This document shows positions 17,553 to 26,663 of a stretch of DNA of 64,000 nucleotides, in pieces. The DNA is taken from contig NZ_JBLGTV010000008.1 of assembly GCF_047468865.1 (NCBI RefSeq), forward strand, positions 68,454 through 132,453, written 5' to 3'. Position numbers and translations under genes: made by a program. Every line of letters begins with the position of its first letter. Position 1 is the first letter of the stretch. The DNA is from Castellaniella hirudinis_A. Its GTDB lineage: Bacteria > Pseudomonadota > Gammaproteobacteria > Burkholderiales > Burkholderiaceae_B. The notes beneath the pieces are model-generated. The model worked only from the letters and a program-made list of their open reading frames with translations, had not been told where the DNA came from and did not search any database.

Positions 17553-19037
17553 CTAATGGCCGACAGACTGAGCGTCTGCACCGGGTTTGTCATGCGTGGC
17601 ATATCGTCCGATAATGGTTGCGCTGGCTTCATTTAAACCGGCGACCTCCACTGAAGTGCCTTCCCGCCTAAGCTTAATTACCACCTTATCCAAGGCGCCC
17701 ACAGCGGAAATATCCCAGAAATGTGCGGCTGAAACGTCGAGCAAAACCTTGTCCACCACCTCCTTGAAGTCGATGGCTTCAGAAAAGCGCTCGGTAGAAG
17801 CAAAAAACACTTGGCCCGAGTAAGCATACGTGCGCGTGCTCCCATCTTGGGATAGTGCCGATTTGACTGTGAGTAGTCGCTTTACTTTTCCTGCGAAGAA
17901 CAACCCGCTAAGGATTACACCGGCCAACACCCCTTGTGCCAAATCGTGCGTCCAGACCACAACGACAACGGTGGCAATCATCACCACGGATGATTGCCAA
18001 GGATGTGAACGTAAGTTTCGGATCGAGCTCCAGCTGAAAGTGCCGATCGACACCATAATCATGACGGCGACCAGCGCAGGCATCGGAATCTGTGCGACGA
18101 GCGGACCAAGCACCACAATCAAGAAGAGGAGAAAAGCGCCCGCCACGAGAGTCGAAAGGCGTGTGGATCCTCCTGACTTCACGTTGATCACGGATTGGCC
18201 AATCATGGCGCAGCCGCCCATTCCGCCAAAGAATCCCGTCACAAAGTTGGCGATCCCCTGGCCTTTGCATTCCCGGCGCTTATCGCTTGGCGTGTCGGTC
18301 AGGTCATCAACGATTTGCGCTGTCATCATCGACTCAAGCAATCCCACGGCGGCCATGGTCAGGGAATAGGGAAAGATGATGCGTAGCGTTTCCAGGCTGA
18401 AAGGCACGTTGGGAATCAGGAATTCCGGTAACGACGAGGGTAGCTTTCCCATGTCGCCAACGGTGTTGACGGGCAATTCGCCATAGATCGAGATGATGGT
18501 CAGTACCACGATCGCAACCAGGGGCGACGGCACAGCCTTCGTCAGGCGGGGAAAGAGATAGATGATTGCCAAGCCGGCGCCAACCATGACGTACGTCATC
18601 CAGGTGACGTTAGTGAGCTGGGGCAACTGCGCAAGGAAGATCAGAATCGCCAGCGCATTCACAAAGCCCGTAACCACCGACCGCGAGACATACTGCATCA
18701 GTAAATCGAGCCGGAGAAAGCCTGCCAATACTTGGAAAACACCCATAAGAATCGTAGCAGCGAAGAGGTACTCCACCCCATGCTCCTTGACCAGGGGTAC
18801 GACCAATACTGCTATAGCAGCGGTTGCTGCTGAAATCATCCCCGGCCGACCGCCGACGAAAGCGATGATTACCGCAATGGAAAAAGAGGCATAAAGGCCT
18901 ACGCGAGGGTCAATACCTGCAATGATGGAAAAGCCAATAGCTTCTGGGATAAGAGCAAGGGCGACGACGATGCCCGCGAGAATATCGGCGCGGGGATTGG
19001 ACATCCATTCGCGGCGAAACGTGGAAAGAAAAGACAT
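17553..19037 (-). CDS. SulP-family anion (sulfate) permease
   Basis: A 494-residue transporter with 10 or more hydrophobic segments and a C-terminal STAS domain (about residues 395-490). The SulP signature is visible near the N-terminus (GIVVALALIPEAIGFSIIAG, PRVGLYASF) and in the middle (GGMGGCAMIGQSVINVKSGG). Substrate is likely an inorganic anion such as sulfate or bicarbonate and cannot be fixed from sequence. It is transcribed with uspA. The upstream region to 19465 holds the probable divergent promoter for this gene and the nuclease-like gene. Confidence 0.9.
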   Translation of the reverse strand: MSFLSTFRREWMSNPRADILAGIVVALALIPEAIGFSIIAGIDPRVGLYASFSIAVIIAFVGGRPGMISAATAAIAVLVVPLVKEHGVEYLFAATILMGVFQVLAGFLRLDLLMQYVSRSVVTGFVNALAILIFLAQLPQLTNVTWMTYVMVGAGLAIIYLFPRLTKAVPSPLVAIVVLTIISIYGELPVNTVGDMGKLPSSLPEFLIPNVPFSLETLRIIFPYSLTMAAVGLLESMMTAQIVDDLTDTPSDKRRECKGQGIANFVTGFFGGMGGCAMIGQSVINVKSGGSTRLSTLVAGAFLLFLIVVLGPLVAQIPMPALVAVMIMVSIGTFSWSSIRNLRSHPWQSSVVMIATVVVVVWTHDLAQGVLAGVILSGLFFAGKVKRLLTVKSALSQDGSTRTYAYSGQVFFASTERFSEAIDFKEVVDKVLLDVSAAHFWDISAVGALDKVVIKLRREGTSVEVAGLNEASATIIGRYATHDKPGADAQSVGH

Positions 19038-19465
19038 GAATTTTGACTAACCTGAAGTTAGCAAGCGTGGCGAACGTGCCGAGGGATGTGGCTAAGAGTT
19101 GGTCTCGGAGCGAGCCATTATTCGCTTGGAGTTTCCGAGGGATAGGCGCCCGGCCGAGCCACCCGGCGCTGCCGAGTCCACTTAAGTCTCTGTCGTAGCG
19201 ACGCAGCATCCATTGCAGGTGCTGTAACGCGAAATTATACATGACTGTGAAGTTCAGAAAGCGAGGTGGCCGACGTCCTGGCTAAATCTAGGGACCGCGC
19301 ACTACACAGGTTCAAACCCTGAAAGTCGAACTTCTGCTTTGGGTCGGAAGCAGTCATTTATAGAGGGCTGATTTCGACCCGAAGCGGACGTTGGCGGACC
19401 TGTGTGGTGCCGAGCGCTCTCGCACTGGATTTCCGTACAATCTTCATACCAATAAGGAGAAGAGC

Positions 19466-20896
19466 ATGGGGGAAGCACGTCGGCGCGGCAACCGCGAGCA
19501 ACGCGAAAGGGAAGCGATTAAACGGAACAAACGCGAATTGGCCGAAGCGATGGGCATGGCGGACGACGACCCCACCCGGCAAGCACTGAAAGCCGGACTC
19601 AAACCGTTCCTGGACCGTATGACGCCCGAGCATTGGCAGCAGCGCCGGGATGCGGTGCTTGGTTACCTGAGGGAGCGCGTGAACGGTCCCAAGCTCGCCG
19701 AGGCTCAGTCTATACGCGTGCGCGAGGACGAAATGGGCTGGTACCTCTTCTTGTGCGACCAGGCGATTAACGATCCGCTCTGTACGGATGTAAGCCAGTC
19801 ACAGCGTATCCTTCCATTCTTTGCCGGCCTCGGTGCCAGATGGCAGCACGCCCACCGCGTGGTCGGGATTGAGCGCAAACTGGACGAATTATTGAAGGAG
19901 CACCGCAAGCAGCCCGACGGGCTTTTCTTTGAGGTGCTGGTATCGCTTGCCTACGCCGAAGAAGGCTGGGACGTGACGTTCATCGAAGAAGGTCAGGATA
20001 AGACTCCAGACATGCGTATCGTGCGCGGAGATCAAGAGTTTTTCGTCGAGTGCAAACGCATGGATCGCACAACCGGTTACTCGGAGAAGGAGCGCAACCA
20101 ATTTCTACGCTTGTGGGATGCTGGTCATCATATCCTGCTCGAAAAACATCAATGGGTGTGGTTCAAGGGCACTTTCCACGTAGATCCTGCCGAATTGCCC
20201 GACAACTTCCTGCTGGATCTCTGGCAATCGTCTCTGCCGATCGGATCGGGCGAGCGAGTTCTGATGGACAACGATCAGGCGACGATCAAGGCTCGCCTGA
20301 TCAATCAAGCGAGAGTTCGCCGACATATGGGAGAGTTTCGCGTGAAAGCTTACTCGCCCATGCTGACACAGGTGATCGGCGGCGACTGGGCACCTGAAGA
20401 CGCATCGGTCACGCTCTTCCCGCTTGTCAAGTCCGGGTACGTGAACGGCTGCGACGTGCCGGAACTCGGCATGTACGTCGAGGATGTCTTGTTTGCGTGC
20501 GGCTTTACACGGAACTTCGACTCCGAGATGTCGATTGAAAAAAAGGCGAAAGACATCAAGAAACTGCTCTCAGATGCCGTGAAGCAGGTGCCTCGTGATA
20601 AACCGTCGATCATCCACCTAGCCGCTGAAACGATGGAGGGCGCCGATGTAGAGCGCCGTCGGACCGAGAAGCTTCTCGTTGGCATGCCAGACTTTGATTT
20701 TGGCGATGCACCTGTTGCGTTGGTCCGGTTCCATCGGCTACACGCCCACCAGCGTGCCTCCATACTCTTCGAACTCGACGAGACAGTCGACGACCTCCGA
20801 GTGCAGGGCATCGTCCCGTCACAGGTGCCGCGCACAGTCGTGGCACCGCAGAACTCCCCGATGCAGCACGGGGCACACTGGAACCTGTATCCCTGA
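19466..20896 (+). CDS. PD-(D/E)XK nuclease-like protein of unknown function
   Basis: From the ATG at 19466 (AAGGAGA 7 bases upstream) this is a 476-residue soluble protein. A very basic N-terminal helix (residues 1-25, Arg/Glu-rich) is followed by a helical region. The core of a PD-(D/E)XK nuclease fold follows: Glu156 in FFEVLVSLAY, Pro181-Asp182 in KTPDMRIV and Glu195-x-Lys197 in FFVECKRMD. The C-terminal 270 residues match nothing I know. It may be a defence or DNA-processing nuclease carried as cargo beside sulP-uspA. No methylase or other partner is adjacent. The catalytic pattern is seen directly; function is inferred. Confidence 0.7.
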   Translation: MGEARRRGNREQREREAIKRNKRELAEAMGMADDDPTRQALKAGLKPFLDRMTPEHWQQRRDAVLGYLRERVNGPKLAEAQSIRVREDEMGWYLFLCDQAINDPLCTDVSQSQRILPFFAGLGARWQHAHRVVGIERKLDELLKEHRKQPDGLFFEVLVSLAYAEEGWDVTFIEEGQDKTPDMRIVRGDQEFFVECKRMDRTTGYSEKERNQFLRLWDAGHHILLEKHQWVWFKGTFHVDPAELPDNFLLDLWQSSLPIGSGERVLMDNDQATIKARLINQARVRRHMGEFRVKAYSPMLTQVIGGDWAPEDASVTLFPLVKSGYVNGCDVPELGMYVEDVLFACGFTRNFDSEMSIEKKAKDIKKLLSDAVKQVPRDKPSIIHLAAETMEGADVERRRTEKLLVGMPDFDFGDAPVALVRFHRLHAHQRASILFELDETVDDLRVQGIVPSQVPRTVVAPQNSPMQHGAHWNLYP

Positions 20897-21104
20897 CGCT
20901 ATCCCCAAAGTTTCGGGCATGGATCAATTCTAGGCAGTAAAGCCGTTGTGGCAAGAGCTACGACCGTAGTTGGCCGAAATCAGACATCCACAGTTATCGT
21001 GGACAACCCTGTGTAATCTCGCCCCTCCTTCTCCCAACAGCCTGCATCGACGCACCTTTCGCGTCCGCTGGCTTTTTTTAATCATCCCCCATCCCGGAGT
21101 CTCC

Positions 21105-23999
21105 ATGATCTCGCACAGCCAGATCTATCGGGTCCGTGCAGCCCTCGCTACCCACTACTATGCCGACCAGGCCGATGACTATTACAGCCGCGATGGCAGC
21201 GCCGCGACCTGGCAAGGCGAAGGTGCCCGCCGCCTGGGCGCGGTCGGTGCCATTGACCCGGCCCGCTTCAAAGCCATGCTCCAGGGCGATTTTGGGCACG
21301 GCATCACCGCTGGTCAATCCGTGCGCAAGGACGCCAAGGCCCGCGCCGCGCTGGACCTGACCTTTGGTGCGCCCAAAAGCATCACCTTGCAGGCGCTGAT
21401 CGGCGGTGACGACCGCCTGATCCAGGCCAATGATGATGCTGTATCCACGGCGCTGGCCTATGTAGAAAAGCACCTGGCGATGGGCCGACGCAAGGAAGGC
21501 GGCAAATCCCGCGTGGAACACACCGGCAATCTGATCATCGCCAAATTCCGCCACGAAACCGCACGGCCCACGGAAGGCGCGGCCCCCGATCCCCATTTGC
21601 ATATCCACGCCCTGCTGATGAACCTGACGCAGCGGGTCGATGGTCAATGGGTGGCGCTGTCCAACGAACAGATTTTCCAACTCCTGCGCGTCACGGACTC
21701 CATCTACCAGGCCACGCTGGAACGCAACGTCCGGGCGCTGGGTTACGCCGTGCGCCATGAGAAAAACCATATCGAACTGGCGCACATCAGCCGCCAGCAG
21801 ATCGAGTTTTTCAGCAAACGCAGCACCGGCATCACGGCGGAACTGTCTGCACGGGGCACCAGCCGCGACCAGGCCCCCCATGCACTGCGCCAGGGCATCA
21901 ACCTGGCCCACCGGCAAGCCAAGGCCCAGGACATGAGCCGCACCGCATTGCATCAGACCTGGAAGGAAGCCGCTGCCGCCATCGGCATCCAGTTTGGGCA
22001 GGCGGGGCCACAGGCCCAGCCGCAACATGAAGCGGATCAATCGTCCTCACTGGTGGCCCAGGCATCGTTAACCTGGGCCATTTCGCATCTGGCCGAACGC
22101 GAATCGGTCATGCCCTTGGCCGATCTGCTGCAACAGGCCGTGCGCCATGCCGGAGGCCATACCGATGTGACCAGCATCCAGGCCGCCATCCAGGCACAGG
22201 TCCAGGCAGGCACCCTGATCCGCGAAGCGCCCCACTACCGCAGCACCCAGGACACCCAGGCGGCACCCATGATCCGTGAGGGCTGGGCCGCAGAGGTCGT
22301 GCGCCTGGACGGGTCGTCCCATGAGTCTGCCTTGCAGCTCGTAGACCAGGCCATCGCCCAGGGACGGCTGCTGATGGAAAGCCCGCGCTACGCGACCCGG
22401 CAGGCGCATGAAGCCGAATCCCGCATCCTGGCGGCGGAACAAACCGGACGCGGCGCCTGGCTGGCTGCCCTGCCCGCCCAGGCCATCGAACCAGGGCTGG
22501 ATACCCGCCTGACCGCTGGACAACGTGAGGCGGTCATGCTGATCACCACAGACGCCGACCAGATCAGCGGCATCCAGGGGCTGGCCGGGACGGGCAAATC
22601 CTTCGCGCTGCAAAACGCCCAGACAGTGCTACAACAGCACAACCGGACTTTGGTGGCGCTGGCCCCCTACGGCAACATGGTGCGCAACCTGCGCAAAGAT
22701 GGCGTCCAGGCCAATACCGTCGCCTCGGTGCTGGCCGCCCGTGACAAACGCAGCTTCACGGACCGCCTGGGGCCGCACACCGTGGTGGTCATTGATGAGG
22801 CCGGGGTGGTGCCCGTGCGCCAGATGGACAAACTGCTGGCGCTCATCCAGCCCACCGGCGCGAAGGTGGTGCTGCTGGGCGACACGGCACAGACCAAAGC
22901 CATTGAGGCGGGCCGTGCCTTCGCCATGATGCAGGAACATGGCATGAAAGCCGTACTCATGGGCGACATCCAGCGCCAGCGGTCCGAACGGCTGCGCCAG
23001 GCCGTGCAACTGGCCGCCACTGGCCAGGCCAGCCAGTCCCTGCCGCTGCTGGATCAGGTACTGACCATCCCCGATCAGTTCAGCGTGGATGAACACGGCC
23101 ACAAGACCCGCGACAGTTCTGGCCGCTATGAGGCCATCGCCCAAGCCTATGTCTCTCTGCCTGAGCGCGAACAGGCCAGTACGCTGGTCGTCACCGGCAC
23201 CAATGCCTCGCGCCAGGCCATCAATGCCCGCATCCATGCGCTGCGCGGTCTGGAGGGCAAGGGCCAGTGTTACCAGCTGCTGGCCCGCCATGACACCACC
23301 CGCGCCCAGCGCAGCGTGGCCCGCTACTACACGGTGGGCGATATCGTGGTGCCCGAACGGGATTACCAATGCGGCCTGAAACGCGGCGAACGCTATCGCG
23401 TCATCGGCATGCCCCAGCATGACCGCATCACGGTGGCCACCCTGCGCACGGACGCAGCCAACCAGCCCCCCATCGACATCATCCCCAGGACGATGAGCCG
23501 CCTGTCGGTGTATCACCTGAACGAATCGGAGTTATCCGTAGGGGATCAGGTCCGCATCACGCGCAATGATGCCCGCCATGACTTGGTCAACGGCCAACTG
23601 GCCAAGGTGGTCGAGGTCCATGCCGACCGCATCACCATCGCGGCAGGCAACCGGCACATCACCCTGGCCGCCGACCAGCCGCTGCACCTAGACTATGCCT
23701 ATACCAGCACCGCACACAGCGCCCAGGGGCTGACCTGCGACCGGGTGCTGTACAACGCGGAAAGTTTCAGCCGCACCACGGCCCAGGACACCTATTACGT
23801 CAGTATTTCGCGGGAACGGCATGCCGTCACGGTATTCACCGACGATGCGGAAAAACTGCCTGAACGGGTGGACCGGCAGGGGTACAAGGGCTTGGCGCAT
23901 GACCTGGTGCAGTCGCAGATGGCGCACCCCATCATGCAGCCGCATGACCCGCAAACCGCCCTCGATGCGCAGCCGGCCCCTGCCCTCGAAATCGAATGA
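21105..23999 (+). CDS. MobF-family relaxase-helicase (TrwC/TraI-like)
   Basis: From the ATG at 21105 this is a 964-residue bifunctional protein. The N-terminal relaxase has tyrosines at 18, 19, 26 and 27 (HYY, DDYYSRDG; Tyr18 and Tyr26 match TrwC spacing), the LDLTFGAPKSI block and the HUH metal motif PHLHIHALLMN (about residue 163). The C-terminal superfamily 1 helicase carries Walker A GLAGTGKS (about 491), Walker B VVVIDEAG (about 559) and TSTAHSAQGLTCDRV. It nicks at oriT and unwinds the transferred strand. An upstream in-frame extension to 20970 adds no conserved sequence. A 208-bp gap separates it from the cargo nuclease gene. Confidence 0.93.
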   Translation: MISHSQIYRVRAALATHYYADQADDYYSRDGSAATWQGEGARRLGAVGAIDPARFKAMLQGDFGHGITAGQSVRKDAKARAALDLTFGAPKSITLQALIGGDDRLIQANDDAVSTALAYVEKHLAMGRRKEGGKSRVEHTGNLIIAKFRHETARPTEGAAPDPHLHIHALLMNLTQRVDGQWVALSNEQIFQLLRVTDSIYQATLERNVRALGYAVRHEKNHIELAHISRQQIEFFSKRSTGITAELSARGTSRDQAPHALRQGINLAHRQAKAQDMSRTALHQTWKEAAAAIGIQFGQAGPQAQPQHEADQSSSLVAQASLTWAISHLAERESVMPLADLLQQAVRHAGGHTDVTSIQAAIQAQVQAGTLIREAPHYRSTQDTQAAPMIREGWAAEVVRLDGSSHESALQLVDQAIAQGRLLMESPRYATRQAHEAESRILAAEQTGRGAWLAALPAQAIEPGLDTRLTAGQREAVMLITTDADQISGIQGLAGTGKSFALQNAQTVLQQHNRTLVALAPYGNMVRNLRKDGVQANTVASVLAARDKRSFTDRLGPHTVVVIDEAGVVPVRQMDKLLALIQPTGAKVVLLGDTAQTKAIEAGRAFAMMQEHGMKAVLMGDIQRQRSERLRQAVQLAATGQASQSLPLLDQVLTIPDQFSVDEHGHKTRDSSGRYEAIAQAYVSLPEREQASTLVVTGTNASRQAINARIHALRGLEGKGQCYQLLARHDTTRAQRSVARYYTVGDIVVPERDYQCGLKRGERYRVIGMPQHDRITVATLRTDAANQPPIDIIPRTMSRLSVYHLNESELSVGDQVRITRNDARHDLVNGQLAKVVEVHADRITIAAGNRHITLAADQPLHLDYAYTSTAHSAQGLTCDRVLYNAESFSRTTAQDTYYVSISRERHAVTVFTDDAEKLPERVDRQGYKGLAHDLVQSQMAHPIMQPHDPQTALDAQPAPALEIE

Positions 24000-24532
24000 C
24001 GCCAGACTGTCTGCCATCCGTCCCCACGATGTCGCGCTGAAGTCTCCAGGCAGTATTGACCATGTCCTGCGCGTGTCGCGGCAATGTCGCGGTCTTGTCC
24101 CCCTCATGTCCCAAGGGTGTCTCTAACTCGACATCTACCCAGATAGCACACCCGTCTACGGCGCTTTAGGCCACGGCTGCGGCCGACATTTTCGCTGATA
24201 GATCAATGCTTTAGGTGATTCCAGTGCCCTATGTGTTCCACAATCCCGGATTCAGCCCAATCCCCGCAAACCCTTGGTGGGCAAGGCTTTCCGGCTCCCC
24301 GCCAGGGGTGCGTCATGTGTGGGACGTTTAAGGCCACAAATGAGCGCCAGCGAATTTGGGGACAAACGGCCCAGCCTGACCGGAAACCGGGCAGGCAGCG
24401 TCACACAGCAGGGACCCAGGCGCAGCCTGGGACACGCGCACCAGGCAGACAGAAACCCACTACCAAAGCACGGCAACGGGCAGACGCAAAAAGGGCCGCA
24501 AAAGCGGCCCAGGGATGGAAGGTCAGACGGGA
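24000..24532. other. non-coding interval between relaxase and leading region; candidate oriT zone
   Basis: A 533-bp stretch between the relaxase stop and the convergent ssb end. It contains several inverted repeats, for example CCCAGGC-GCA-GCCTGGG near 24415-24431, a duplicated GCTTTAGG (24161-24168 and 24210-24217) and the ssb terminator at its right end. Open frames here have no ribosome sites or protein character. Position between relaxase gene and ssb-type leading genes makes it a reasonable place for oriT, but no known nic sequence was recognised. Confidence 0.35.
24488..24510 (-). terminator. terminator of the ssb operon
   Basis: On the minus strand GGGCCGC-TTTT-GCGGCCC forms a 7-bp GC stem with a 4-base loop followed by TTTTT. 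It lies 22 bases beyond the ssb stop codon, a standard intrinsic terminator. Confidence 0.85.
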
Positions 24533-25021
24533 TTAGAACGGGATGTCCATATCATCGGCCTGATCGCTGGCCGCAGGCTGCGCGGCAGGTGCGGCACCGC
24601 GCCCACTCCGTTTGCGCGACTGAGCGGGCTTGCTGGTCTTGGGGCCATCCTGGCCCACATCGTCACCCGCAGCCGGGCCACCGTCACGGCCACCCAGCAT
24701 CTGCATCTGGTCGGCCACGATTTCGGTACTGTACCGATCCGCGCCGGTTTCCTTGTCCTGCCATTTGCGCGTTTTCAGACGGCCCTCGATGTAGACGGAA
24801 CGGCCCTTTTTCAAATACTCGCCCGCGATTTCAGCCAGGCGGTTGTAGAACACCACTCGATGCCATTCTGTTTCCTCGCGCTTCTCGCCCGTGGCCTTGT
24901 CCTTCCATTGGGTCATCGTGGCAATCGAAGCATTGCAGATCGCGGCACCGTCCGGGCTGTAGCGCACTTCGGGATCGCGGCCCAGGTTGCCGATGATGAT
25001 GACTTTGTTGACTGATGCCAT
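24533..25021 (-). CDS. ssb: single-stranded DNA-binding protein
   Basis: A 162-residue SSB. The OB fold starts MASVNKVIIIGNLGRDPEVRY and continues with SIATMTQWKDKATGEKREETEWHRV style strands. A Gly/Ala/Gln-rich linker leads to the canonical acidic tail DMDIPF that docks replication proteins. Element-borne ssb genes are typical of conjugative leading regions, where they protect the entering strand. It follows the upstream small gene by 84 bp and ends in an intrinsic terminator. Confidence 0.95.
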   Translation of the reverse strand: MASVNKVIIIGNLGRDPEVRYSPDGAAICNASIATMTQWKDKATGEKREETEWHRVVFYNRLAEIAGEYLKKGRSVYIEGRLKTRKWQDKETGADRYSTEIVADQMQMLGGRDGGPAAGDDVGQDGPKTSKPAQSRKRSGRGAAPAAQPAASDQADDMDIPF

Positions 25022-25105
25022 GGTGTTTCTCCTTGCTTTCCGTGGTTGGGATTTCAGCGACAGCCGCTGTCAATGCTCCGCGCCGCGAAGCATTGGCCGG
25101 GGTTG

Positions 25106-25522
25106 TCAGTCCTCGTTGGGCTGGCTAATCGTGATGACCGGCTCACCGGCATCCCCGGCACCGATGCGCATGGTCAGCACCGCGCTACGCGGACGGATGC
25201 CCCGGCCGTCGCGTGGCACCCGCAGCACTTCAAAGGCGCAGCACCCAGCCCCTGCCGCCCGCCGTGCGGCCCGGTGCGCCATCCACACCACATCCCACAA
25301 GCGCCCCGCCTCGTCCTGGCTCGTCGCCTTGCGCCGGTCGGTTTCTTCGGTCCACTCCACACAATCGGCCCAGGCGGCGCGGGTCATGGCGACCGGCACC
25401 GAAAACCCGGCTTCGCGGGCCGTCGTGGTCACGTCCACCAGCACACCATCTGCCACCGCCTGGGCGCGGCTGTAGGCATGGATCAGGTCTGATGCTTCAA
25501 ACAGCTTGTTCATGGTTTCCAT
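25106..25522 (-). CDS. leading-region protein, paralogue A (possibly DUF6573)
   Basis: A 138-residue protein (135 if the second ATG at 25513 is used). Conserved features shared with the paralogue at 26097-26513 are the N-terminal SRAQA(V/I), GVLVDVT, FSVPVA(M/I)TRAAW.DCVEW and the C-terminal (V/I)ITIS. The family is, as I recall, DUF6573, with no known function. A hairpin leader resembling the radC RNA motif lies 37-66 bases upstream, and ssb follows downstream. A role in early establishment in the recipient is inferred from context only. Confidence 0.72.
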   Translation of the reverse strand: METMNKLFEASDLIHAYSRAQAVADGVLVDVTTTAREAGFSVPVAMTRAAWADCVEWTEETDRRKATSQDEAGRLWDVVWMAHRAARRAAGAGCCAFEVLRVPRDGRGIRPRSAVLTMRIGAGDAGEPVITISQPNED

Positions 25523-25558
25523 CCTTCAAAAAAGCCTTTTGGGGCTGGTTTTTCTGCT

Positions 25559-25588
25559 GACCGGATTCGAAGATTCTTGAGCCGGATC
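25559..25588 (-). ncRNA. leader RNA copy 1 (radC-motif-like)
   Basis: On the minus strand the leader reads CCGGCTCAAGAATCTTCGAA between flanking GATCCGG and CCGGTC arms. The same core occurs upstream of the two other leading-region genes. Location in the presumed 5' UTR of ICE genes including a RadC-like gene matches what is published for the radC RNA motif, recalled rather than searched. Confidence 0.65.
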
Positions 25589-25599
25589 GTTGATGCGAT

Positions 25600-26096
25600 G
25601 TGGGGGGATTGATCCTGACTCCCGGTGTTGCCGCCGTCTTTCGTGAGTCCCGTCGCCGTGCCGATCTGGACCATGCAGCGGCCTGCCGGAGAGGGTCGTG
25701 GAATAAATGGAGGGGACCCGCGCAGCGGGGAGGCAGCCGTTTATGCCGCGAAAGCCCTCGGAGGCTGGACGCGGAGTGGTACACGTCGGCGGTTTAGGCG
25801 GCGGGACTTACGAAAGACGGGGATGTCGGCAGTAGCGCGGATCTGTCGCCCCGCATCGGCTGCGCGGCGAGCGCCCCTAGTCGCGCCCGCACGGGCGCGG
25901 CTCCATCTGCGGCCAGCGGCCGCCTGGCAAGCGAAGCGCGCAGCGCCGCAAGGCGCGAAGGCATAAGGGATGGAAGCCCGCCAGGGTCAAGACCCGGCAT
26001 GGGGCTCGATGCGCAGCACGACAGCCCGGCCCCGACGCCTATGGCGGCGGGGGCACGGACACTCCATGCAGAGGGGGATCGCAGTCATGCAGCCGG
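25600..26096. other. hairpin-rich non-coding segment A
   Basis: About 500 bp without a credible gene, very GC-rich and dense in perfect hairpins: CCCGC-GCA-GCGGG (25718-25730), CGCGCCCG-CA-CGGGCGCG (25882-25899), GCGGCC-AGC-GGCCGC (25909-25923) and GGGT-CAAG-ACCC (25984-25995). Short blocks near 25789-25806, 25861-25880 and 25984-26004 recur in segment B (27263-27759) in a different order. Some of its sequence, such as GATGCGCAGCACGACAGCCC, is familiar from other proteobacterial ICEs. A structured RNA or a foldable single-strand signal is plausible. Confidence 0.5.
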
Positions 26097-26513
26097 TCAG
26101 GCGGCAGAATAGTCGGCTTCGCCAGCCAGGCTAATGGTGATGATGGGCATATCGTGTTCATCCATTCCGCTATGCAGGGCAAGCGTCGTCACTTCGGCTA
26201 CGGTGTGCTCGGCCCCTGCCGGAACCCGATAAAACCGCATCAGCGCCACGCCTTCAGGGTCCAATTCCGACGCCAATACGGCGCGTTCATTCAACTCGCG
26301 CAGCAAATCATGCAAGCGGCAGTCTTCAGTTTCGTGGGATGCCGTGGTGTCCGCCCATTCCACGCAATCCTGCCAAGCTGCGCGGGTAATCGCCACCGGC
26401 ACCCGAAAGCCAACGCGGCCAGCCTGGCGCGTAATATCTATCAATCGGCCATCGCGGATAGCCTGCGCCCTACTGCTCAAGCGGTCGCCGTTGCCGACTT
26501 CATAGGTGTTCAT
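26097..26513 (-). CDS. leading-region protein, paralogue B (possibly DUF6573)
   Basis: A 138-residue paralogue of the protein at 25106-25522, sharing SRAQAIRDGRLIDIT, GFRVPVAITRAAWQDCVEW and the C-terminal PIITIS. The middle is acidic (ETEDCRLHDLLRELNE) and differs from paralogue A. It is preceded by its own hairpin leader (26542-26589). Both copies retain complete frames, so selection for two related products seems likely. Function is unknown. Confidence 0.72.
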   Translation of the reverse strand: MNTYEVGNGDRLSSRAQAIRDGRLIDITRQAGRVGFRVPVAITRAAWQDCVEWADTTASHETEDCRLHDLLRELNERAVLASELDPEGVALMRFYRVPAGAEHTVAEVTTLALHSGMDEHDMPIITISLAGEADYSAA

Positions 26514-26541
26514 GGGGTGACCTCCTGTTGAAAAAGGGAAT

Positions 26542-26589
26542 GGGCCTGACTGGCTGACCGGATTCGAGGATGCTTGTGCCGGATGGCCC
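26542..26589 (-). ncRNA. leader RNA copy 2 (radC-motif-like)
   Basis: The core CCGGCACAAGCATCCTCGAA on the minus strand aligns with copies 1 and 3, and the outer arms GGGCC (26542-26546) and GGCCC (26585-26589) pair. It lies 29-76 bases before the start of paralogue B. Core conservation with changed outer arms suggests a conserved RNA fold. Confidence 0.65.
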
Positions 26590-26663
26590 TTCTCCCATGC
26601 GGGGTGGCGCGGCCTGCCCGCCCTGGCACAGGGCGGGGCCGCAGCCCCACCCTGCTGACCGCC

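Noticed and set aside
24231..24536. Plus-strand frame of 101 codons after the relaxase
   Set aside because: Composition is noise-like (Arg/Gln/Pro), there is no ribosome site and it runs through the ssb terminator hairpin.
25600..25966. Frames of 113 and 65 codons within the hairpin-rich segment
   Set aside because: Their translations are Arg/Ala/Gly-rich without start signals and overlap dense hairpins; segment B does not preserve a matching frame.
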